Origin: SAR324 cluster bacterium
GTDB taxonomy: Bacteria; SAR324; JACQKK01
Direction: 5' to 3'
Assembly: GCA_022574555.1 (NCBI GenBank)
Contig: JACZRV010000001.1
Location: forward strand, 1 to 64,000
DNA: 64,000 nucleotides
In this document: in pieces, positions 35,333 to 42,991 of the stretch
Numbering within the stretch: the stretch's first letter is position 1
How the letters are laid out: each line of letters begins with the position of its first letter
Notes under the pieces: generated by a model
Told to the model about the DNA's origin: nothing
The model's database searches: none
Seen by the model: only the letters and a program-made list of their open reading frames with translations
Made by a program: the position numbers and the translations under genes

Positions 35333-36058
35333 ATGTCAAGCCCCCGAGGGGACATTCTATTTAGCCGGATTGGCTATAGCTTTCGAGAGCCCTCACGCTT
35401 CCTCCAATCCGTTACCCACAAATCCTTCGTCAACGAGCATAAATCCCAGGCGCCCGAGCATAACGAGCGGATGGAATTTCTCGGCGACGCGGTGTTGGAT
35501 TTCGTGATCACGGACCTGATTATGGAGCGATTTACCGCGCTTTCCGAGGGCGATCTCTCGAAAATCCGGGCCAGCCTGGTGAGCGAGGCGACCTTGGCCG
35601 AAGTCGCCCGCGAGATCGGCCTGGGGAAGTATTTACGCATGGGCAAGGGGGAGGATCGATCAGGCGGCCGGGAGAAGAATTCCATTTTATCCGATGCATT
35701 GGAGGCGCTGATCGCCGCGATTTACATGGACAGCCGCGAGACTGAAGGCGTCGCAGCCGTATTCGCGTCCATCGCGCGGCTGTTTGGCGATAGGATCGCG
35801 CACGTGCGTTCCGCGCAAAAGGTGTTCGATTTCAAAACCGAATTGCAGGAAATCGTGCAAAAACGCCATAAGGAGCGGGTAAACTACAAGATAGTCGCCG
35901 AGGAAGGACCCGATCACGCCAAGGTCTACGAGGTGGCGGTATACATCAAGGAGCGTGAGTTTGGCCGGGGCCGTGGCCGGTCCAAAAAGGAATCGGAACA
36001 GGAAGCCGCGCGCATCGCGCTGGATGCGCTCGCGGTGCAAGAAAAATCCCGCGTTTGA
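35333..36058 (+). CDS. rnc: Ribonuclease III
   Basis: RNase III cleaves double-stranded RNA in rRNA and mRNA processing. The 241-residue protein shows the signature NERMEFLGDAVLD (E45, E48, D52) and SDALEALIAAIY (D121, E124), which supply the metal-binding residues, followed by a C-terminal double-stranded RNA-binding domain ending in GRSKKESEQEAARIAL. It follows the kinase by 30 bp and precedes rluB by 13 bp. It is the likely processor of the hairpin before pnp. Confidence 0.96.
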   Translation: MSSPRGDILFSRIGYSFREPSRFLQSVTHKSFVNEHKSQAPEHNERMEFLGDAVLDFVITDLIMERFTALSEGDLSKIRASLVSEATLAEVAREIGLGKYLRMGKGEDRSGGREKNSILSDALEALIAAIYMDSRETEGVAAVFASIARLFGDRIAHVRSAQKVFDFKTELQEIVQKRHKERVNYKIVAEEGPDHAKVYEVAVYIKEREFGRGRGRSKKESEQEAARIALDALAVQEKSRV

Positions 36059-36071
36059 GGAGGGTTTTCCC

Positions 36072-36806
36072 GTGGTATCGACCGGTGTCCGCTTACAAAA
36101 AACCATCGCAGCCGCGGGATTGGCTTCCCGCCGCGCGGCCGAGCGCATGATTCAAGCGGGCCAGGTTCGAGTCAATGGCAAGATCGTAGTGGCGCTCGGG
36201 ACACGTATCGACCCCGAAACGGACAAGGTGGAAGTCGACGGCCGTCCATTGCCCCTCGTTGCCAAGGTCAAACGGGTCGTCTGGGCACTCTACAAGCCGC
36301 GCGGCTGCGTGACCACCCTCCATGATCCCGAAGGACGGCGGACGGTGCGGGATTACTTCCCCAGGACAAATCAACGGCTGTTTCCAGTGGGAAGGCTGGA
36401 TTACGACACTGAGGGACTGATCTTGCTCACCAATGATGGTGAATTTGCCCAGCGGGTCGCCCATCCCTCACATGCCGTTTCGAAAACCTATCTGGTCAAG
36501 GTAAAGGGAATCGTCGACCCGTCGAATTTGCGACGGATGGCTCTGGCGCCGAAGGTGGACGGCAAAATCCGGCGGCCCTTGCGCGCGCGCATACTGCACT
36601 CGTTCAACGACAAAACCTGGTGCGAGCTTGTGCTGAGGGAAGGCGTCAACCGGGAGATCAGGAAATTGTTCCAGGGTATCGGACACCGTGTGTTGAAAAT
36701 CAAGCGGTATCAGATTGGCACCATCGCACTGGACGACATGCGGCCCGGGGATACGCGGTTGCTCGGGCGCAATGAAGTTGAAAATCTCCTCAGCGGGAGT
36801 CATTGA
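36072..36806 (+). CDS. rluB: Ribosomal large-subunit pseudouridine synthase, RluB/RsuA family
   Basis: This 244-residue enzyme has an N-terminal S4 RNA-binding domain (LQKTIAAAGLASRRAAERMIQAGQVRVNG-type) and the RsuA-family catalytic domain with GRLDYDTEGLILLTNDG, whose aspartate is the nucleophile. RluB modifies U2605 of 23S rRNA in Escherichia coli; RluE/F or RsuA specificity cannot be excluded. The GTG at 36072 was chosen because GAGGAGGG lies 8 nt upstream. Confidence 0.9.
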   Translation: MVSTGVRLQKTIAAAGLASRRAAERMIQAGQVRVNGKIVVALGTRIDPETDKVEVDGRPLPLVAKVKRVVWALYKPRGCVTTLHDPEGRRTVRDYFPRTNQRLFPVGRLDYDTEGLILLTNDGEFAQRVAHPSHAVSKTYLVKVKGIVDPSNLRRMALAPKVDGKIRRPLRARILHSFNDKTWCELVLREGVNREIRKLFQGIGHRVLKIKRYQIGTIALDDMRPGDTRLLGRNEVENLLSGSH

Positions 36807-37116
36807 TAGAAGAATCCGTTTGTGGCCTCGCTCCGCTTCCATTGGCCGGGGATCGCGCCCGATCAGCCCACAGACATGGCGGGATTCATCCACAACGCGA
36901 GCCGTGCCCGTGCAGCGAACCACCAGGGGGGATGATTTTCCCGTTTGTTGTACCATACGGGTGTAGCCCGCGTGAGGCCTCATGAAAAAGTTGATCAGGT
37001 TAATCTGGCGCATTCTCTTCGCAGTGTAATATACAGGTGGAATTCGCGGTATGTGATCCGGGCAGAGGAACCCGCTGTGGCAGAATTTCCCGGAAGGTAT
37101 AAATTTCGGAGATGGT
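36807..37116. other. Spacer between rluB and the FapA-like operon
   Basis: This 310-bp region should hold the promoter of the operon that follows; TAATAT at 37027-37032 is a possible -10 box without a good -35. It also contains a candidate micro-ORF at 36982-37029. Confidence 0.4.
36982..37029 (+). CDS. Candidate 15-residue amphipathic peptide
   Basis: MKKLIRLIWRILFAV is encoded from ATG 36982 with GAGG 4 nt upstream. It has four basic residues, no acidic ones, and otherwise large hydrophobic residues, with K2, K3, R6 and R10 falling on one helix face. Such composition is typical of membrane-active peptides, including type I toxins, but a chance ORF or leader peptide is equally possible. Confidence 0.25.
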   Translation: MKKLIRLIWRILFAV

Positions 37117-38766
37117 GTGGTGGCTAGCGAAAAACTGTACGAATTAAAGGTCACCCTCAGCCAGGTGATGCTGCGGGTCACTCCGCCGGGCGACGGTAGA
37201 AAGGCCAACCTCAACGACATTCAGAAGGAGTTGAATTCCCGCAGCATTCCCTATCGCCATAATGACCTTTTTGAAATCTATCGCCGGGCCGCCGACAAAT
37301 TTGAGCTATTGTCCAAGCGGGAGACGGAAGAATACGAGGTAATAGTAGAAGTGGCTCACAGCGGCTTGGAGGCGTCGTTGAAAGTTGTTCCGCCCTCCAT
37401 GGGCAACAGCAAGCTGGACTATGGCATGATCAAGCAGGCTTTGGTGGCGGCCAAGATCCAGGCCGGTATCCAGCAGGACGAGATTCGCGGAGTCGTCGAA
37501 AATAAAATCGAAAATAAATCGGTCGTGGTGGCCAAGGGCAGGGAACCGGTTCACGGCACGGATGGCTGGGTAGACTTTCTGCAAGAGAACGAAGATCAGG
37601 ACGATCAAGATGCTCAGGACGAGGACGGGCAAGAAGACCTCGTCGATTACAAGGAATTGAATCTGATCAAGAACGTGAGCGAAGGGGATTTGGTCGCACG
37701 AGTACACGCGCCCACGCCGGGCGAGGACGGATTCACCGTATTGGGAAAGGTACTCAAGGCCCGCTCCGGCAAGCCGGCTCGTGTGCGGGCTGGAAAAAAC
37801 ATCAAACGGAGCGAGGACGGCAGCGAAATCTATGCCGCTACCAACGGGTTTGTGGTTAAAGACGACGATCGCCTATCGATTGAAAACGTGTACGTGGTGG
37901 ACCAGGTCGATGCATCCACAGGGAACATCCGTTTCGCGGGTGTCGTCGCCGTGCGCCATGGTGTGGAAGACAACTTCACTGTGGAGGCCGCCAAAGGGAT
38001 CGATGTCGGTGGCGCCGTGGGCAAGGCCACCCTAAAGAGCGAATCCGATATCAACATTCGTGGCGGAGTGATGGGAGGCACGTTGGAAGCGAAAAACAAC
38101 ATTTCGGCCAAATTTCTCTCCGAGTGCAACGTAAACGCCGGAGAAAACGTTACGGTGAGGGACTATATCCTCCATTCCGATGTTCAGGCGGGCAAGACGG
38201 TTCAGGTCACCAAGGCCTTCAGCGGATTTATCAACGGCGGCATCACACGAGCCGGGGACATGGTCGCCTCGTCCAATCTGGGCTCCGATGTCGGCGAAGA
38301 AAAAACCCAGATCGAAGTGGGGGTGCGGCCCAATCTGCGGCAAGTTTTCGACGGTTTGCAAAGGAAGTTGCAGCGCAACCAGGTGGTATTCGACAAATTG
38401 AGCAAGAATCTGCTCGTCCAGCAAATCCAGCGGGAAAAGCAAGGGGAGTTCGACGAGGAGAAACAGGAATCATTCAACAAGTCCCTGGCAGGAGCCCGCC
38501 GGCTGCGTGACGACTTGTTCAAAGACCTGGCCCATTACCACGACATGGCCAATGAACTCGCCCAAAGCACCATGAGTATCGGGATTGTGTTCGCCGAGAA
38601 TTTGACGAACCCCGGTGTCACCGTACAGATCAAATTCTCGCGGGTCACGATCAAATCGCCCATCGTAGGCAGTGCATTCAAGATCATGCGTGGCGAGCTC
38701 AAGGTGCAAGACCACGACGAGGCCATGAAGCTATATAAGAATTTGCTCTCCAAGCCGCAGGCATAG
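37117..38766 (+). CDS. FapA/DUF342-family protein
   Basis: The protein has 549 residues. It begins with a small KH-like N-terminal domain, then has an acidic insert (EDQDDQDAQDEDGQEDL, about 155-171), a conserved core with GDLVARVHAPTPGEDGFTVLG, a long glycine- and valine-rich repeat region of beta-helix type (GNIRFAGVVAV, INIRGGVMGG, GENVTVRDY) and a C-terminal coiled coil. This is the DUF342 (FapA) architecture; FapA is required for polar flagellar assembly in Vibrio, but no flagellar genes occur here. GGAG lies 5 nt before the GTG start. It heads a four-gene operon. Confidence 0.85.
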   Translation: MVASEKLYELKVTLSQVMLRVTPPGDGRKANLNDIQKELNSRSIPYRHNDLFEIYRRAADKFELLSKRETEEYEVIVEVAHSGLEASLKVVPPSMGNSKLDYGMIKQALVAAKIQAGIQQDEIRGVVENKIENKSVVVAKGREPVHGTDGWVDFLQENEDQDDQDAQDEDGQEDLVDYKELNLIKNVSEGDLVARVHAPTPGEDGFTVLGKVLKARSGKPARVRAGKNIKRSEDGSEIYAATNGFVVKDDDRLSIENVYVVDQVDASTGNIRFAGVVAVRHGVEDNFTVEAAKGIDVGGAVGKATLKSESDINIRGGVMGGTLEAKNNISAKFLSECNVNAGENVTVRDYILHSDVQAGKTVQVTKAFSGFINGGITRAGDMVASSNLGSDVGEEKTQIEVGVRPNLRQVFDGLQRKLQRNQVVFDKLSKNLLVQQIQREKQGEFDEEKQESFNKSLAGARRLRDDLFKDLAHYHDMANELAQSTMSIGIVFAENLTNPGVTVQIKFSRVTIKSPIVGSAFKIMRGELKVQDHDEAMKLYKNLLSKPQA

Positions 38767-38786
38767 GTTGAGACCAGGTACCAGCT

Positions 38787-39629
38787 ATGGCGGAAAAATT
38801 AAGCCGGGAAGACTTGGAAAAACAGGCTCGCAGCTATGAGCGTCTTTGTGACGCCGACTTGCAAGGGATCAATCTGGAAAACGCAAACCTGGCGGGCGGG
38901 CATTTCATTCGTTGCAATTTTCAGAACGCGCGCATGGCCAAGGTCAACCTGGAATGCGCCGATCTGTTCGGGAGCAATTTCAACGGCGCGGACCTGCGGG
39001 GAGCAAAATTGAGAGAAGCGGCCCTGGAAGAGGCCGACCTGACCACTGCGAATTTGTCCAATGCCATTCTCGTGGAGGCGCGCCTTACCAGGGCGATCCT
39101 GGATAAAACAGTGCTCGTTCAGGCCGATCTGCGAACGGCGTCGCTGAATGAGGTCCATGCCGTACTGGCCGATTTTACGGGTGCGAATTTGAACCGCGCC
39201 ACGTCACGGGCGGGTAGCTTCGTCCTTTGCCTGATGGATAACTGCCAAGCCGCCGGTTTCATTGCCGTCAAGGCAAACTTTTCCGGCGCCTCCTTGAAAG
39301 GCACCATTATGGACCGCGCGGTGCTGATGGGGGCCAATTTCAGCCTGGCCAATCTGGAAGAGGCGTCTCTGCGGGGCTGTCCTTTGAAACAGGCAAATTT
39401 CTTCGGTGCCGAGATGCGTGGCGTAAAATTTACCAAATCGAATCTGGAAGGGGCACATTTTCTGCACGCCAATGCGGAACAGGCGATGATGAACGGGGTC
39501 AACCTGCGCGGTGCCAATCTCAGCGAAGCCAACTTCAACGGCACCAATTTCGACAATTCATTTCTATTACAGTCGATCACGGTCCACACCCAGTTCGAAG
39601 GGGCCAGCTTCAAGGAGGCAAAGCGATGA
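38787..39629 (+). CDS. Pentapeptide-repeat protein
   Basis: Nearly the whole 280-residue chain consists of A(D/N)LxX repeats (for example ADLFGSNFNGADLRGAKLRE), which fold as a right-handed square beta-helix. A short charged helix precedes them. There are about 45 repeats. Members act as protein scaffolds, gyrase mimics or binding surfaces, so the family does not fix the function. It follows the FapA-like gene by 20 bp and its stop overlaps the next gene (ATGA). Confidence 0.9.
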   Translation: MAEKLSREDLEKQARSYERLCDADLQGINLENANLAGGHFIRCNFQNARMAKVNLECADLFGSNFNGADLRGAKLREAALEEADLTTANLSNAILVEARLTRAILDKTVLVQADLRTASLNEVHAVLADFTGANLNRATSRAGSFVLCLMDNCQAAGFIAVKANFSGASLKGTIMDRAVLMGANFSLANLEEASLRGCPLKQANFFGAEMRGVKFTKSNLEGAHFLHANAEQAMMNGVNLRGANLSEANFNGTNFDNSFLLQSITVHTQFEGASFKEAKR

Positions 39630-40144
39630 AGAGGTGGACTCGGTGGGCCATTTTCGCGGCTGCCATGATCTTCCTCTGGCCCATTCCATCCGCCCTGGCC
39701 GAATACCGTGCTTACGAGTTGGAGGTGGTCGACGTCTACGAATGCCGGATCAACAAGCGGGAGCGCTGTCGCCGCTCCATCGTGCGTGGTTCTCTGCCAC
39801 CGGATATGTACGCACGCCTGCATGGCGGGAGGTCCAGAATATCGGTCATTATGCTGGCGACCTGGATGTGCTGGGGAGACACTTCCGGATTTCGGGTCAC
39901 CTGTCCGCGGCCGGCACCGCGTGACGCAAAATTCGGATTGGGCGATCTGGTGCGCATCGACCTGGGAAAACATATCACCGACGGCTGGGAGGGCAAGGTA
40001 GAAATTGCCTACTTCCAAAGATCGGTGAACAGTAATGTTTACGGAGTCCGCTTTCCCGACCGGCAGGAAGTCTTCGCCCGCTATTTCGAAAAAGATCTGG
40101 TGCCTGCCGGAGCCACCCCTCCCCGGCGCGAGCCACCGCAATGA
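39626..40144 (+). CDS. Secreted protein with predicted SH3-like domain
   Basis: This 172-residue protein has a clear signal peptide (basic MKRWTRW, hydrophobic core, cleavage after SALA at about residue 25). Several cysteines (C42, C50, C90, C101) could form disulfides. The last third (FGLGDLVRIDLG, then VYGVRFPDRQEVFARYFEKDLVPA) has the pattern of an SH3-like barrel as in KOW or Tudor domains. I do not recognise the family. Its ATG overlaps the stop of the pentapeptide gene, and its stop overlaps the ATPase gene, so translation is coupled across all three. Confidence 0.75.
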   Translation: MKRWTRWAIFAAAMIFLWPIPSALAEYRAYELEVVDVYECRINKRERCRRSIVRGSLPPDMYARLHGGRSRISVIMLATWMCWGDTSGFRVTCPRPAPRDAKFGLGDLVRIDLGKHITDGWEGKVEIAYFQRSVNSNVYGVRFPDRQEVFARYFEKDLVPAGATPPRREPPQ

Positions 40145-40986
40145 CCGCCCCTTCTCCGGCCAAGGGTATCCTGGTTCTCGGCAGGGGCAGAACCGGCAAG
40201 ACCTTCATCACTGCCCATCTGGCCATGGCCTTCAACTACCTGGGAGCCAAGACCCTCGTCGTCGGCTGCGACCAGAAGCGCGACACGTTGCGGGCGATCT
40301 GCGAAAAGACTGCGCCGTCCTTGATGGAAGCCTTGGAAACCAAGGATTTTGGCTATTCCGAATTGGATCCCGCAGAAGTGGTGGTGCCGATTTCCGAGTA
40401 TATCGACGCCATGGAACTCGGCCCATCGCAGCTTTTGTCGGGCCACTATGGGGCCGTGCTGGACGAGGCCTTTCATTACTTCCGGGTGCATCGGCTTCTG
40501 GAGCGCTACCGCAACGTTGTCTACGATGTGACCGATGAGCGTTTCGACGGGGCACTGGCACCCCTCTTCCGGCGGGCAAAATCGGCGATCGCCGTGACCG
40601 ACGAGTCGGTGGAATCCTTGTTCGTGCTCAACCGCCTGTTCCGGGCCTCGTTGATCGGCGGGCACGAGTTGGGTTACCCCGTCGTGATCCTGGGCGTAGT
40701 CAACAATCGCTCGCGCGATACCATTTCGTTCGACCGCTATGTGGAACTCACCCGATGCTTTCCCCTGCTGACGATTCCGGCTCTGCCCGAATTGGACCAT
40801 CTGCGGCCGTTTCACCGCACGCTGTTCGCCCTCAAATCCCTCTCCCCGGAATTGGCCCGGATTCAGGACGGTTTCGTTAAAATCGCAGATATGTTGCGGG
40901 GCGACCCCATGAACCTTTATCCCGTCACGCCCCTGGACGACGAGGAAATCTGGAAGCTCGCGCCGGCGGTCACCCTCCCCAGCTGA
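40141..40986 (+). CDS. NifH/BchL-like P-loop ATPase without cluster cysteines
   Basis: This 281-residue ATPase has a Walker A loop GRGRTGKT at 14-21, where arginine takes the place of the signature lysine of ParA/NifH proteins. YDVTDERFDG (128-137), AVTDESVESLFVLNRLF (151-167) and ILGVVNNRS (183-191) follow the order and spacing of the NifH/BchL switch II, the NxFDALFAANR-like helix and the nucleotide-base loop. The cysteines that hold the 4Fe-4S cluster in NifH and BchL are missing: D136 aligns with the second. So it is unlikely to be a nitrogenase or protochlorophyllide reductase component. It ends the FapA-like operon. Confidence 0.75.
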   Translation: MTAPSPAKGILVLGRGRTGKTFITAHLAMAFNYLGAKTLVVGCDQKRDTLRAICEKTAPSLMEALETKDFGYSELDPAEVVVPISEYIDAMELGPSQLLSGHYGAVLDEAFHYFRVHRLLERYRNVVYDVTDERFDGALAPLFRRAKSAIAVTDESVESLFVLNRLFRASLIGGHELGYPVVILGVVNNRSRDTISFDRYVELTRCFPLLTIPALPELDHLRPFHRTLFALKSLSPELARIQDGFVKIADMLRGDPMNLYPVTPLDDEEIWKLAPAVTLPS

Positions 40987-41035
40987 TGTCTCCCGGCGGT
41001 GCGAGCTTTCCGAGCCGATGCGGGCAGCTTGGCTG

Positions 41036-42064
41036 TTACGAGGCCGCGGCCGATTCGCGCCACAGCCGATGGCGTTCCTGCGCCTTGCGGTAGCTGCGTA
41101 AGCCATCCTGGTCGGCGTCGTCCAGCTTCAGACCGGTGACGATGGGCCGCTTGAACCCTGCCTCGTCGTAGTTGAGTACGGTGAAGTATCCGCTGTGGGA
41201 AGGCACCACCTCGCCGCCCAGGCGGTGGAGGCGAACGTCGATCTCCACTTCCAGGGTGTTGGTGCGCACATAGACCACACGCGCGGTCATATCCACCAGG
41301 TCGGTGGTGAAGATGGGCTCCTTGAAGAAGATGCGATTCATGGCGATGGTAACCATGTTCCGGTTACGCGTGAAGCGGCGGGCGGTGTACGTGGCCACGC
41401 GGTCCATCCACAACAGGATGTCCCCCCCGAAGATCGCACCGTTTTTGTTCTCGTGCCGCATCATGAATTGACGGCGCACCTCGACCCGGGTCTGGTCCGG
41501 ATTCAGGTATTCCTGCTTCTCGCGGTTGGACTGCTCCTCTATGTCGGCTATCCGCAAATCCTCGTCGCCGTCTACGTCCTCTTGCACTTGCATCCAGAGC
41601 CGGGTCGCTTCCTTGCGCCGCTCCACCTCGTCTCGGATTTTCTCCTCCTCGGGCGTCTCGTATAGCAGCCCGGGGATGTTGCGATTGGGCCGGTGTCGCG
41701 CGTCGACCGCGACCATGGTGACGAAGGATCCCTGGGCCGGGACGAACTCGCGGGACAACAGGTCCTGCCGGTATACCTGCACGTGCACGATCATCGACGA
41801 ATTACCCACCGAGACGAGTTGCCCTTCCAGCCGCACCAGGTCCTGGTGGAGGATGGGAAAGGTCAGATCCACCCTGTCGAAGCTGAGCGTGACCACGCTG
41901 GAACCGCTGTGGCGAAAAGCGATGCGTCCAGCCAGAATATCCATCAGATCCAGAATCGCCCCTGCCTGCATCCTGTGGCCTTGCAGGCTCTCCTCGCCCA
42001 CTATTTCGGCCAGGTAGAGCCGCGATTCGGTCATCTGCTTCATGGGTCGTTTATTCACGTTCAT
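41036..42064 (-). CDS. Double-hotdog acyl-CoA thioesterase
   Basis: The 342-residue protein holds two hotdog-fold domains of the acyl-CoA hydrolase (cytosolic ACOT) type. The first runs over about 10-130 (GHRMQAGAILDLMDILAGRIAFRHSG) and the second over about 190-310 (NKNGAIFGGDILLWMDRVATYTARRF). Between them is a charged linker of about 55 residues. Such enzymes release free fatty acid and CoA. The start at 42064 was chosen because a longer frame to 42280 runs through the 16-bp repeat array upstream. Confidence 0.85.
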   Translation of the reverse strand: MNVNKRPMKQMTESRLYLAEIVGEESLQGHRMQAGAILDLMDILAGRIAFRHSGSSVVTLSFDRVDLTFPILHQDLVRLEGQLVSVGNSSMIVHVQVYRQDLLSREFVPAQGSFVTMVAVDARHRPNRNIPGLLYETPEEEKIRDEVERRKEATRLWMQVQEDVDGDEDLRIADIEEQSNREKQEYLNPDQTRVEVRRQFMMRHENKNGAIFGGDILLWMDRVATYTARRFTRNRNMVTIAMNRIFFKEPIFTTDLVDMTARVVYVRTNTLEVEIDVRLHRLGGEVVPSHSGYFTVLNYDEAGFKRPIVTGLKLDDADQDGLRSYRKAQERHRLWRESAAAS

Positions 42065-42156
42065 CTTCCATTCCAGGATCCAATATGGATTGCACGGGCG
42101 GCTCGGCCGCCCGATGCCCCCCGCGTTGTCTCGTCTTCGCGGATGCCATATACTTT

Positions 42157-42214
42157 GTACATTGAAACCGGCGTACATTGAAACCGGCGTACATTGAAAC
42201 CGGCGTACATTGAA
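42157..42214. repeat. 16-bp tandem array, 3.6 exact copies
   Basis: GTACATTGAAACCGGC occurs three times exactly, followed by a partial fourth copy GTACATTGAA. It lies between two divergent genes, 93 bp from the thioesterase start and 46 bp from the start of the unknown gene. No spacers separate the copies. Confidence 0.95.
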
Positions 42215-42260
42215 AATTAGCCAAGCGGCAGGGAACCGCGAGGGACACATCGGAGTGGCC

Positions 42261-42890
42261 GTGGAAAGCCGATTTTTCAATAATCTCCTGAATTATATCT
42301 CGAACGACGACCGGTTCAACCAGGAGTTGGCCGAGGCGAAGGATGAGTTCCAAAGCGTGGCCGGTCCGATCATGGAAACGGACCGCGAGTATACCGCCCG
42401 CATGAATTCCTTCCACAATTGGTACATCCTGGACCGCCCCATGCGCGCGCTCAGCATCACCCCGCTGGATTACTTCCTGGAATTCAACGCCAATTCGCTT
42501 TCCGCGGACGAATTGGAGGGCTATCGCGAACTGCGGGAAAACGTCCATTCCATCTTCGAGCTGCTCAGACGCACCCGAAACCACACATGGGTACAGGATC
42601 TGTTGACACGGCGCAAATTCGCGGTAGAGGGCAGCGAGGAGACCGACCACATCGACCCGGGCGCTCTTTTCAACACGCGATTGTTCACCCATCAGAGCAA
42701 GAACTACTTTACCAATTTCCTGGTGCCCCATCCGGATTCGGTCAGCAAGGCCATCAAGGCGCAAGCGCGCAAGGTGCGCAAGCACAACGGCGATCCCTCG
42801 GCTTTCGTGCTCCAACTCGTGCTTTATCAGAGCCGGTGGGATCAGTACTGGCAGATGAATCCCCGGAATATCTACCGCTTCGAGGCATGA
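42261..42890 (+). CDS. Conserved-looking protein of unknown function
   Basis: This 209-residue soluble protein is rich in charged and aromatic residues and predicted mostly helical. It contains no motif that I recognise; NHTWVQDLLTRRKFAVEG and LVLYQSRWDQYWQMNPRNIYRF are distinctive segments. There is no signal peptide or membrane helix. I chose the GTG at 42261 because GGAG lies 5 nt upstream; a TTG at 42210 would overlap the tandem array. It is divergent from the thioesterase gene and is followed by an MFS gene after 101 bp. Confidence 0.7.
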   Translation: MESRFFNNLLNYISNDDRFNQELAEAKDEFQSVAGPIMETDREYTARMNSFHNWYILDRPMRALSITPLDYFLEFNANSLSADELEGYRELRENVHSIFELLRRTRNHTWVQDLLTRRKFAVEGSEETDHIDPGALFNTRLFTHQSKNYFTNFLVPHPDSVSKAIKAQARKVRKHNGDPSAFVLQLVLYQSRWDQYWQMNPRNIYRFEA

Positions 42891-42991
42891 CCTCACCGGT
42901 GGCGAGTCCCCGCTAAAGGGGCTTGGAATCGGTGCGGCCGTTCGCGCAGAGATACAATTTCACATCACCTACGTCCGGTATCGATCGCTCC

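Noticed and set aside
37117-38766. Part of a flagellar gene cluster because of the FapA-like product
   Set aside because: No flagellar or chemotaxis genes occur anywhere in the window; DUF342 proteins also occur without flagella.
40141-40986. Functional nitrogenase iron protein or protochlorophyllide reductase subunit
   Set aside because: The cluster-binding cysteines are missing and no nif, bch or chl partner gene is nearby.
42157-42214. Repeat array that could be taken for a small CRISPR
   Set aside because: The copies are directly adjacent with no spacers, the unit is only 16 bp and no cas gene is present.
41036-42280. 72-residue N-terminal extension of the thioesterase
   Set aside because: It would be encoded by the 16-bp repeat array and the intergenic region, and the hotdog domain starts after 42064.
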